This document shows, piece after piece, positions 1 through 9,794 of a DNA stretch of 64,000 nucleotides. This DNA is from Tubiluchus corallicola. Its lineage: Eukaryota > Priapulida > Priapulimorpha > Priapulimorphida > Tubiluchidae. The notes under the pieces are model-generated. The model ran no database searches. It was not told where the DNA came from and worked only from the letters and a program-made list of their open reading frames with translations. Location: the NCBI GenBank assembly GCA_030141605.1, contig JAQGDQ010000865.1:5981-69980 (forward strand). Direction: 5' to 3'. Both the position numbers and the translations under genes were made by a program. The number at the start of each line of letters is the position of its first letter. Positions within the stretch are counted from its first letter, which is position 1.

Positions 1-1509
1 CTTGGCAAATTATTGCAAACACTCCGAAAGTCGTTGTGAGTTGGTTGCCTACAAGTTACTGTCTAGTGTGAACGCGTCGATTAGTTACTTAGCAAGTTTT
101 TCGCAGCGAGTAGAGAATTCAGGGTCAACTCGTGCTTACTGTTGGAGAGTAGATCACATATGTTTTATTCTCCAGTCTGATCATGCTTGCGAGTTATATC
201 TTACAAAAATTAAAAATTAATTTTTGACGAAAAAAATTGAAAAAAGCTTTTCAGTAACTGCAGTGTTTGCACTGTAAGAAAGTGCAGTATCAGTTGTGTG
301 AAATCAGCTAATGCAGAAAATTTCAGTTATCCAGACACAACACTCTGATATGCTTTTGCTTCAAGTTTACTCTATTTTTAAGCAGAAATTCCTGTTAAAA
401 GGTGAAACGGTCTTAATTTGTTCTTTGCTGATCGGTTGTTTTTTCCTGGAACGTTGTACAGCAAACAGCTCTCTTGAGCTTTAGCAAGCAGGCACTCAGT
501 AAATTAGTGTGTACGATCACGCAAGTGTACACCAGACTAAACTACTCGATAGGCTGAGTTCGGGTGACAGAAGAGGGCATGTTTTTCTTAATTTATCCAA
601 TTAACTCATTTATAAATGTTTAAACAAATAGCATTATTGGATAGTGCACATTCTCTTGAATAGAAAAGTAACTAATTTGTAATCATTTAGTTATGTCTGT
701 CCTGATACAGTAGTAGGAAAATTGTAGGTCTTGTAAGATCTATTTTGAATAGTGCGGTCCTGATGGAATTAAAGGAAAAATCAAGTTTTGCGCAAAACTG
801 GGTTTGTTTTCATTCTTGAAGAAAAAATGTTAGAAGGTTTGAGCAACAGTAGTCATGTAGTCATGAAGTTTGCAGCTTATGTCATAATTTTACGTCAATT
901 TGAAACCTGATTGGTTATGTGCAAGGTGACGGTGATTATAAATTTCTGTTGCATTTTTAAATGAGACCTTCTGTATGTTTTGTGTTGATTTCAAAATTTT
1001 TAATGTATTGGACTGCTGTCCGCTTTTAACGGAGGCAGGACGGATGGCACCGCGGCCCACACCGTGCGGCATGTCTCAATTAAGTCCTTCAACACCAAAC
1101 CAAAACAAAACCCGAATAATAGAGTCGAAATGACAGTTTATTACTACATATCACACCCCCAACAAGGAGCAGCTTACCTAGAAGAACGGAGTTTGCGGCA
1201 AAGCCTGTGAAATGTGAACAGAGCTGCAATGAAAGACACGACCACTGACGAGGGTCTACAGCAGACCTTCCCTTTTTATAAGCTCAGGTGTGCACGTGAC
1301 TAGTGGCTTTTCCTAACACAAGGTCAGAATACGAGTCTGTGCTAGATAAAGCCACGTTCACACGCACACCTGAGAAGTCTATGGTATTCCCCTGCCAGTA
1401 TTACATTTCATTTCAGCACAGCCCTGTAGTACACTATGTTAAAATGCACTGACTGTTGTACGAACCTTGACTTTTCATTTAACGTTTACTTTTTTGTTGT
1501 TGTTTTTAG
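1..1509. other. ACO1: ACO1 intron, partial (upstream side)
   Basis: No coding exon is recognised here; the preceding ACO1 exons lie outside the window. Positions 1-220 contain words (GTTACTGTCTAGTGTGAACG) that recur in reverse complement at 18950-19230, so this is probably part of a dispersed repeat. An LTR-like segment lies at about 1070-1406. The 72-codon frame at the left edge shows no protein family I know. Confidence 0.6.
1070..1406 (-). mobile_element. LTR-like segment (possible solo LTR)
   Basis: Read on the - strand it starts TGTAATACTGG, has a TATA-like CTTATAAAAAG about midway and an AATAAACTG polyadenylation-like signal near the end, and finishes in GACA. That layout resembles a retrotransposon LTR. 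I see no convincing target-site duplication and no second copy in the window, so the call is tentative. Confidence 0.35.
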
Positions 1510-1657
1510 TTTGACGCCGCGCGACTTTAACTCTTACGGCTCTCGACGCGGTAACGACGCCGTGATGATGCGTGGAACATTCGCTAACATCCGCCTGGTG
1601 AATAAGTTCATGGACAAGGCGGGACCGAGGACCATACACATACCCACCGGTGAAGAG
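1510..1657 (+). CDS. ACO1: ACO1/IRP1 coding exon (fourth from last)
   Basis: This exon encodes the segment [19 protein letters not shown] followed by [18 protein letters not shown] and ends TGEE. It is a near-exact match to the swivel-domain region of cytosolic aconitase / iron regulatory protein 1. The family interconverts citrate and isocitrate when it carries a 4Fe-4S cluster; without the cluster it binds iron-responsive elements in mRNAs. The [11 protein letters not shown] block belongs to the ligand-binding arginine region of the aconitase C-terminal domain. The acceptor is TTTTTAG at 1503-1509 and the donor is GAG|GTGAGC. One nt finishes the preceding codon and the exon ends in phase 0. 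The next exon continues in frame. The cytosolic rather than mitochondrial form is chosen because the whole C-terminus follows IRP1. Confidence 0.95.
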
Positions 1658-1752
1658 GTGAGCGAATACATTTCATTTTTTGTTGTTCTGTTTTTATTTT
1701 TTGATTCAATTAAATTCAGTTTCTTTTATTTGCTTCTTTCTTGTGAGTAATA

Positions 1753-2315
1753 CAGTGTTCTCTCGCTACTTCGCGGACTTGCTGTTTATCGCGGACTCGC
1801 TGTTTCGCGGTTTTTCAAAAATATTAATGTAAAATATTTATCGCGGTATTTTTGCTGTTTCGCGGGTTTTTGCGACTAAAGTATTTTTCGTGGCTAAAGT
1901 ATTTTTGCACATGCGTAGTACGTATTGTACAGTAATGTATAGATTTCATGAATTTTGCATAAAAAAAACACAAAATGTGTAAAAATATGTTAAAAATATT
2001 AAATCTAGCATTAAAAGAATATTATAAATTATAAGAAATTACCATTTACAGTAAATAGTGTATTTATTCGGCAGATGAAATGTAGTACTTGCGTCCGCTT
2101 GAGATGCTACTTGCCAACGTGAGATTGTACACAATTATGAACATTTAACTAAAGTTTTTTAAAAGATACATGTACATTATGGGAAAAGTTATTAAGGGAA
2201 TGGGAAAGGGTTATGTATAAGAGTGTGGGGAGGGTTTATAAAGACTTAATGTATAACTACTAAAATAAGTATAGCGTGGCGGGTGGGCCTGGAACGGAAC
2301 AGTGAGGGAACACTG
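1753..2315. mobile_element. Tigger/pogo-like non-autonomous DNA transposon
   Basis: Flanked by TA on both sides. The left end is CAGTGTTCTCTCGCTACTTC and the right end reads GAGGGAACACTG, its approximate inverse. The internal CGCGG-rich words (TATCGCGGACTCGCTGTTTC) recur at 39840-39911 in the opposite orientation. TA target duplication and the CAGT start are typical of Tc1/mariner-Tigger elements. No transposase frame is seen. Confidence 0.65.
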
Positions 2316-3078
2316 TATTAACATATGTACACTATATAAGCTGTTTCAATATATAGTTTAATAATCAATTAATAACTAATTAGAGGATCCAAAGGGTTGT
2401 GACTTGAATGTGTAAATTTTTGTAATTAACTAATTAAAACTAATTAATTAATAATAATTAATAACTAATAATAACTAATTAGAAATAAACGAGGGTTGTG
2501 CTACAATACATGCTCCACTCTCTCTCTTTTTTGCACTGTGATTTTTTTTAACTTTTTTATGTTTTTTTTGTTGGTTTTTCTGTGTTTAATGATTGTGTCA
2601 CTTTTCGAAATTCCAGAGTTTATAAGTTTATTTATTTCCACTCTGCATCTAACAGTTATAATAAAAATACAGATAATTTCACAGAAGTAAATATAAATAT
2701 AAATGCAATATTATCCAGAAATTACAAAAGAGATTCTTATGCAGCATATACATGTGCAAATTACATTACAGAATAATTTTGATGCATACAGTTTGAGCCT
2801 AAAAGCGTAGCTTGACAGGCCAAACTGTACGTGGAAATCTTAAATCTTAAAGAAGAGCTTAATAATTGCAATAATGATAATATATACATAAAAGTGGGGG
2901 AGGGAGTAGTGAATGAAAGATGAAATGGAGCAAGAACTGAGAAAAACTGTGATCATGATTATAAAGTGTTCAGTAACCTGTTGAGCATAGTCACGTTTTA
3001 TTAAGATTACTGTGGAAAAAGAATGCAGGTGATTACCATTATCAAACTGTGTTACTCTCAATACTTTTGAAATATTTC

Positions 3079-3303
3079 TTATTTAAAAGTTGAAAGGGAG
3101 TGACTACATTTTGAATTGTGGCTTAATCTATTCCATAGGATTGGTCCCATATAGCTAATGAAGTGTTTCTCCATATTTGTTCTATAACGTCTTGGTATAT
3201 ATTCATTATGTCTGGTATTGTATCTTTTTACATTTATCTTGACTTGATGTAAAAAGAAAACATCTTCCTGCTTCTTTGCTCGCGCTTTTACTTTTTCTGC
3301 CAA
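3079..3303 (-). mobile_element. LINE reverse-transcriptase C-terminal fragment
   Basis: The - strand encodes words such as YNTRHNEYIPRRYRTNMEKH, then FISYMGPILWNRL and SLSTFK. These match the conserved C-terminal tail found after the reverse transcriptase of many non-LTR retrotransposons (NTR...R.R....FSYRG..IWN.LP....SLS.FK). The piece is about 70 residues with no upstream RT domain, so it is a 5'-truncated remnant inside the ACO1 intron. Confidence 0.6.
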
Positions 3304-3954
3304 TAAGTTGTTTCAAAAGATGTGTCAAAAAGTCGTGCCTTTTTTCCAAAATAGATTTACTAATTATTTTATTTTTTATTTTTATATGTTTATGTATAAG
3401 TCATCGCAATTTTTTTACTTTTTATCATTGCAATGTGTACATTACATGAAAACAGTGAAAGAACTGAGTTTTAAGTGTCTGAACTATCACTACTGGTTTG
3501 TGATGCATCTCAGAATTAAAATTTCATTCGCCAAGACCATACCCAAACTCCAAACTTAGTATTAGCTAAATCTTGTGAGTTGTTTTTTCCCTTTAGTTCA
3601 CTTGAAAACGTTGGAAAACTTGCAAAATTAGTAGGAGGAAATTTGACAAATTTTTATCAATTATTTTCGATTTCTGCCACAAGGTGGCACTGTTAGCGTG
3701 GGTTAGATATATTTTTGTGCAAGTTTTTAATTGATTTGTACTTTTTCAACTCGTGCAGTGCTACGATTCACTTCATTCTCTTGTGTTTTGCAATTGTGAA
3801 GCAGCTAGCAAGAAACGAAAACTGTGTTTTGTGTCCGTTAAGCTTGCGTTGTACATGAGCTGCTAACACGCTACAAGCAAAATCAGCTCATTTGCTCACC
3901 GATGCGTAGCACACTACAAGCAGTTGTCGGGCCCGCTCCTTTATAAGCTGTCCG

Positions 3955-4091
3955 ATGAGTTTCATCGCTAACTCTGGTTTCTCTGCAGAACGCATAAATC
4001 TTTCGCCTTTTACTAAAGATTTCCGTGCAGAGGAACAAATTAATGAGTCTTTAATAATTTCTCTACGCCTTGCTCATCAGCAAGGTAATAA
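3955..4091 (+). other. Exon-like reading frame behind a TATA-like box, unassigned
   Basis: An ATG at 3955 opens MSFIANSGFSAERINLSPF and runs to LRLAHQQ, where a donor-like CAAG|GTAATA follows. A TATA-like CCTTTATAAGC lies about 20 nt upstream of the ATG. This could be the promoter and first exon of a transposon later cut by the hAT MITE at 4175, or chance. I do not recognise the protein. Confidence 0.25.
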
Positions 4092-4174
4092 TAATGAAAA
4101 TTATTTTATTTTTCCTTTTTATTATATTTTTGCGGTTACAGCTTAATGTTAATATTTATGTGTAACGTATGTGA

Positions 4175-4663
4175 CATGGGTGTGCAAATGATCTGACTAG
4201 CCAGGCCACATTAAACTTTCCTGCGGGCCACAGGCAGTTTGTTCAAGGAACCAAGTACAGAAAGGCCTAATAAGGATTTTTTGCATTCGACCTGCGTAAA
4301 TCATCACTACTACACTCAAGAAACTATTTTAGAAGTTATTTAAATTTATATTACAAACCATGTATTTTACTTTCAGGACAGATAGTGGGAATTTCATTAC
4401 AATGCATATTAGTAATGTGTATGACACAGTCTGTGTAGTACAGTGACATTAAGCTACAACCGTCTTGTAAGGGTTAATGGTATCCGATCTAGTAGAAAAA
4501 ACTACCTGCACTATCTTTGGGATCGTGGCACGGACTTCAGCTGAATACACTCAATTAATTGCCCGGGCCGCACTTTCGCTAGGTTAACAAATCTCTTCGC
4601 GGGCCGCACAAATTCTCTCGGCGGGCTGCAAGTGGCCCGCGGGCCGCAATTTGCACACCCCTG
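4175..4663. mobile_element. hAT MITE, family A copy 1
   Basis: The terminal inverted repeats are CATGGGTGTGCAAATG (left, one substitution from CAGGGG) and AATTTGCACACCCCTG (right). The flanks GTATGTGA and GTCTATGA agree at 6 of 8 bases, as expected for an old 8-bp hAT target duplication. It is nearly identical along its length to the copy at 18253-18735. The internal GCGGGCCGCA words are shared. No transposase. Confidence 0.75.
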
Positions 4664-5177
4664 GTCTATGACATGTTGTGACGTTCTTTATGCGTCTCTT
4701 CTTTCTGAATGTTTTCGCTTTTTCAATTTAGTGCGTTTTGCTAGCTATAATTTTGGTTGCGTTTTTGTTCACAAATTAAACTGGCAAAATGCAAAGGCAT
4801 TAACGGGTAAACGTTTGCAGATCTAACACACCACAAGCAATACTGAAAGGAAACGTTTGCTCACTTAAGACACCATAAATAGTTGTTGTTTTGAGAAGTA
4901 GCGAAAGAAATGTGTATTGCTTTGTACGACAACATCTCGTATCGGAAAGTAGCGAAAAATTCCAATTTTTAACATCATTATTAGCTATAGACTTTATTTT
5001 AATCAATCAATCAATCAATTTATTTCACTCCAGCAATGCATATACAATACATCAACATACAATATATTGAAACAAAAAGAAACAGTATAGGTAAAAAAAA
5101 CGTTGATGAAGTCAAATTAACCAAATAAAAGAGTTGCTGTATGACACCTTGAAAGCTTGGCTTGTTAGGGTGGCACA

Positions 5178-5850
5178 AATGAGTGAATGAAAAAATGGTT
5201 AGGGTTAGTAGACATGATGGAATGGAAAAAATAGTAAGATTAGGGATAGGAAGAAGGAAGGGAGGGAAGGATGAGTGAATGAAAGAACGGTTAGGGTTAG
5301 TAGACATGATGGAATGAAAAAATAGTATGATTAGAGATAGGAAGAAGGAAGGGAGGGGAGGATGAGTGAATGAACGAATAGTTAGGGTTAGTAGACATGA
5401 TGGAATGGAAAAATAGTAAGATTGGGGATAGGAAGAAGGAAGGGAGGAAAGGATGAGTGAATGAAAGAATGGTTAGGGTTAGTAGACATGATGGAATGGA
5501 AAAAATAGTAAGATTAGAGATAGGAAGAAGGAAGGGAGGGGAGGATGAGTGAATGAAAGAATGGTTAGGGTTAGTAGACATGATGCAATTGAAAAAATAG
5601 TAAGATTAATAATAGGAAGAAGGAAGGGAGGGAAGGATGAGTGAATGAAAGAATAGTTAGGGTTAGTAGACATGATGGAATGGAAAAATAGTAAGATTAG
5701 GGATAGGAAGAAGGAAGGGAGGAGAGGATGAGTGAATGAAAGAATAGTTAGGGTTAGTAGACATGATGGAATGGAAAAATAGTAAGATTAGGGATAGGAA
5801 GAAGGAAGGGAGGAGAGGATGAGTGAATGAAAGAATGGTTAGGGTTAATG
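5178..5850. repeat. Tandem array, about 92-bp unit, 7 copies
   Basis: The motif GGTTAGGGTTAGTAGACATG recurs at about 5198, 5289, 5381, 5473, 5565, 5657 and 5748. Each unit also contains GGAAGAAGGAAGGGAGG and GGATGAGTGAATGA. The telomere-like GTTAGGGTTAG occurs once per unit. The array lies in the first ACO1 intron of the window. Confidence 0.9.
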
Positions 5851-5859
5851 ACAACCGGG

Positions 5860-6420
5860 TTATACCATAGGCTAGTGGTAAAAATGACTTGCGTGAAAGA
5901 ATTATTACCACACAAACGCAATTTCACGCTCGCGCCACTAGTTTTTCGCTGTTACATGCATTTCGCCATTTGCTAGTTAGACTAGCACTAACGTATGTAT
6001 TTTGAAAAGGCATTACACAAAAACAGGTGCTGTACCTCTCAGTTCAGATGTGTTAGTTTCTGGCAAACTGCACATGTTCAACAGCTCATGCATGAGCAAA
6101 GCGTTAAATTTGAAATTTCAATCACCTTAAAACTTGCGTAGTTCTAGTACAGCTCACTAGTAGCACTGAACGTCAATTTTTGCTTTCAGGAACACGTGCA
6201 ACACGCTCGTGAAATGTTTTTGCTGTTGAAAATTATGTTAGTTTGTGATGTCCTCAATACTTGGGCTCGCCCGCCATTAATTAAGATTATTTAGTTATCA
6301 GAAATGCTTTTGCAGTACTAATTGTGTTAAAATGTATGCTTTTTATCGGACTTGAAAATGGGGTAGTATATGAAAAATCATTCGGTCTTCCTCTTAGTTT
6401 ACTTATATCAGTCAATAAAA
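5860..6420. repeat. Dispersed repeat family B, copy 1
   Basis: Contains GTGAAAGAATTATTACCACA, CAAAAACAGGTGCTGTACCT and GGGCTCGCCCGCCATTAA. The same words occur at 6750-6870 (part), 32870-33420 (reverse), 55180-55560 and 56020-56160. No terminal repeats or coding frame were found, so the class is unknown. Confidence 0.7.
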
Positions 6421-6881
6421 AAAATTGCTATTTTTGTGGAAATGTAAAGCAAATTCACTTAATCTTACAGATTATTTGGCAAAATCAGGTAATTCAACAT
6501 TTGCTAATGATTTTTTTTTATCGCTCTTAGATTTGCTTTAAATTCAAGAAAACAATGACTGGAAATTATAAGACGTCATTATCCAATATGGCAGCGATAA
6601 TTTGGAAAAAACGGTCACAGCATATAATAACGAGAGCACATAAACTATTTGTGGTGTGTTGCATCAGACATGTTACACCACGTAACGATAATACAGCTGA
6701 ACAACTGACCAAGACAACCAATGTATTGAAAGGAGAGCTAAACGATTATCTTAATTTTTTAATTATTAAAGATTATTTAATTATCAGAAACGCTTTTGCA
6801 GTACTAACTGTGTTAAAATGTGTACTTTTTATCAGACTTGAAAATGGGATAGTACATGAAAAATCATCCTGTCTTTCTTTA

Positions 6882-7090
6882 ATTCAATTCAATTCAATTT
6901 TAATTTATTTATCTCTTTATAATGCTACAATAAAACATGATTAATAAAAGAATCTCTAATAAGTTTTGGAGAATCGTTAAAATGTATAGATAGATCTAGA
7001 ACTAGAGAAAGGATAGCGAAAAGACTATAAAGTCACCTAGTCTGATATCCTTTACCGAATATAGATAAAATGATCTTTAGACACTGGTGG
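6882..7090 (-). mobile_element. LINE 3'-end-like segment
   Basis: Begins with (AATTC)n and has words resembling TCACCTAGTCTGATATCC further in. Similar layouts (short tandem tail, then a GTCA-CTAGTC/CGAGTC word) occur at 16326-16430 and 52430-52560. The shape fits 5'-truncated LINE copies on the - strand with a simple-repeat 3' tail. No RT residues are present. Confidence 0.35.
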
Positions 7091-8252
7091 GCATTAATGT
7101 TATCAGCTTAATTTAGGAAACGTTAGTAATTTTAAAACTATGACATTTGCTATATAATTAAGTAATCCAGAGAAAAGAATATACATGTAGTTTAATTAGC
7201 GGGCAACAAAATAAGGTCAATGTTGATTAAACTAAAAATTGCATTTAGATTTTATGTGAAATACAGGTGAAAATTGTTATGAAATGATAAAAACACTTTG
7301 GGTTAATAATGCTATTAATCAACAACAGGAGTTAAATACATTTTGATTTGAGTTCAACTTCATTATTTCTAGCGAATTGATTAAGAACAAATCTACTGAC
7401 TTGGACAATAATACTAAATAATATAATTCTCAATTATAATTAAAACCGATGATTATAAATTTTGCAAAGTTTGTGAACCTAGAAATTATAGAAAAAGCCA
7501 ATGAATTGCCTGCTTGTCTTGCCATATAACCATTTTTGGATGAAAAATATTAAAAGAAATTTCACAGTAAAAAAAGTTGGTTTTCATCACGTTTCTTTCT
7601 TTCATTAGCAGGTTTTTCGCGTAAGTTTTCATTTCAGTGTGTCCTACAATCAATGTCTGCCATATTCCAACAAAATATTGTAGTGTTTTATACGTCATTT
7701 CTATTAAAATAAATAAAAAAGGCCATTTTACAAATTTGCATTTAATTCTCTAGTTCTAGACTTTAGTAAACACAAAATCACGCATTAAATAAACCTAATT
7801 TGTTAATTTTACTAATTTATACGACGTTCTATCGAATTTATAAGATTGTCATTCATTAAACTAAAATGTTCAAAGTGATCAGTTCAATCAAATTAATACA
7901 AAATGATGTATTTACTTACATCGTACATCTCCATAAAGCAAATCTAGTGTTTACCAATATGTCTGACAAATTATCACTATCATACTGTGAAAAACTCCAT
8001 TTAAAGAAGCCTGTTAACGTCTACCAACTAACTCACTTGCTCAAGTAGAAACAGATCTGCACAGGTGAGTTACCGTGGTCACGTGACCAACGGGATACTT
8101 AGCGAAATTCCCTACACAGTGGTTTATTATACCTCAGTATTTTGGGCGTTTCTTTTCATCATTTATTTCAACTAAAAGTCGTTGTGTTGGTCACCCTGTT
8201 GTAGCAACATTGTATTTCGCGTTGTTGTTTATTTCGCTGTTGTTTTTTCTAG

Positions 8253-8375
8253 ATGGACATTTTTGATGCTGCCGAGAGGTACCGGGAAGAAGGACGTCCC
8301 ATTATTATCCTGGCCGGGAAGGAGTACGGTTCAGGCTCTTCTCGGGATTGGGCTGCTAAAGGACCATTCCTGCTG
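8253..8375 (+). CDS. ACO1: ACO1/IRP1 coding exon (third from last)
   Basis: The 41 codons [14 protein letters not shown]...[23 protein letters not shown] match the aconitase C-terminal domain. [12 protein letters not shown] holds the catalytic serine and a substrate-binding arginine of the family (the S..R of GxGSSR). The acceptor is TGTTTTTTCTAG and the donor CTG|GTATGT; both boundaries are phase 0. It follows TGEE of the preceding exon, as human IRP1 has GEILDVFDAAERY. Confidence 0.96.
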
Positions 8376-8855
8376 GTATGTTGGCTTGCAATGGCGAACG
8401 TTTTGATTTAACAATTATTCGCATGATCGTGTAAAACTTACTGAAGGTTTCCCATATTGTGTGACAAAAACTTAATTGATTAAACTCGCAAAATACACAA
8501 TAAGTGGCGCTTGCAATAATAGTAAAGTTAGGTTTTTTCACTGACTACGAAACGTGTTATTTTGTATTTTCCACGATAACAAAACTCAAACGTTGTCGTA
8601 ACTAAGGACTGAATTTTGCTAGCAACATCTGCGCGAAATTAATCTCCAAACTTTCTTGTAAAATGACTCCTTCACACCTGCCCACGTCTCACTCATTGCT
8701 TTATTGTTTTTTCTAATTCCACTTTTGATAAAATGTTTTAATATTACGTAGTGTTCCTGTAGTGAAATAAATTGCTTATTCGCTAGCTTACGCACCAAAA
8801 ACAGTTACGGCTGGCTGTTCTTTATATTGCACTATGGATTACAATTAGTGTGTGT

Positions 8856-9356
8856 CAGGGATGAGAATTTTCCGAGTTTTTGGAAGACCACTAGTGCCAT
8901 TTTGTAAATCGCATAAATTTGTTGAAAAATTTTTACGGACCTAGTGCATTATTTCACAAGCTGACCTCTAGATGGCAGACCGTCACTTTGTTTACATCAC
9001 GTACATCAGTGTAACCACGTGTATATCTCTATGTATAAAAATATAGAATCAATTGTGCGGAGTTATTTGAGTCAATTGCAGACAGTTTTTATATACTTTT
9101 GCATAGGAGCGGCCAGTACTTAGGCGTTTTTGAGACAATTAGGTATCATGTATCCTTGATAGTTGGGTATTTTAAATTATGCATGAAACAAGGTAATTGA
9201 TATTTTAAGTCCACTTAGAGGCTCTCTGTGGTCACAAAATTGCAATTTGTTGCTGGCTCCAAGGGGGCTTCCCTTGAACCCCATTGGGGGGCCTAGGTGG
9301 CCCCAAAACTCCCGGCCTGTTTCAGAGTTTTTTGCAATTTGTTATTCTCATCCCTG
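8856..9356. mobile_element. hAT MITE, family C, with perfect 8-bp TSD
   Basis: Ends are CAGGGATGAGAATTTTCC and GTTATTCTCATCCCTG, which are inverted repeats over at least 13 bp. Both flanks read GTGTGTGT, an 8-bp duplication typical of hAT, although the target is a GT run. Inside, around 8955-9010, lies a single relative of the 66-bp sequence amplified at 9895-11465 (GTCACTTTGTTTACATC). It sits in the 1.1-kb ACO1 intron. Confidence 0.8.
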
Positions 9357-9514
9357 GTGTGTGTCCTTTAAACGTTTGTTGTTTCTTTAGAGACTTTGTT
9401 TTAAATGCTTAAGTGACTTGGGTAGCTCTGCCACGTAATATAGAATAGTTTCATTGAATTTAAATAAAAAATTGTTAAAATATTCTCTAGAATTACGTTC
9501 TAAATTTGTTCCAG

Positions 9515-9700
9515 GGAGTGAAAGCCGTGATTGCTGAAAGTTATGAACGCATCCATCGTAGCAACCTGGTCGGCGTGGGCATCGTACCGCTGCAGTACCT
9601 TCCCGGAGAGTCCTCCGAGACCCTTAAGCTTACCGGGAAAGAGACTTACTCGATTCATATCCCCGAGAACTTAAAACCGGGACAGGAGTTGACCGTGAAG
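9515..9700 (+). CDS. ACO1: ACO1/IRP1 coding exon (second from last)
   Basis: Sixty-two codons: [20 protein letters not shown], then [19 protein letters not shown] and [26 protein letters not shown] is a signature stretch of the aconitase swivel domain, and PENLKP is shared with IRP1 near its C-terminus. The acceptor is TTGTTCCAG and the donor AAG|GTAAGA; both ends are phase 0. The following intron (9701-13405) contains two large minisatellites. Confidence 0.96.
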
Positions 9701-9794
9701 GTAAGAACGTTGTTATTTGTTTATTTATTTATTATTTATGCATACAAAGAAGACGTTAATGTAATATGGTCAAACAGGTCATTGCACTCATGTT

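Larger units (their letters stand above)
1658..8252. other. ACO1: ACO1 intron (6.6 kb) filled with repeats
   Basis: The intron joins the TGEE and [10 protein letters not shown] exons in phase 0 (GT at 1658, TTTTTTCTAG ending at 8252). It holds a Tigger-like element, a LINE fragment, a hAT MITE, a 92-bp tandem array and two copies of a dispersed repeat around 5860-6420 and 6750-6870. Between about 6950 and 8150 I see only AT-rich DNA. Confidence 0.85.

Noticed and set aside
3672-3690. CTCF-like site (CCACAAGGTGGCACTG)
   Set aside because: One good but imperfect match of about 14 bp is expected by chance in 64 kb and no context supports it.
5020-5911. Overlapping - strand frames beginning MSTNPN
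   Set aside because: Each is one or two units of the 92-bp array.
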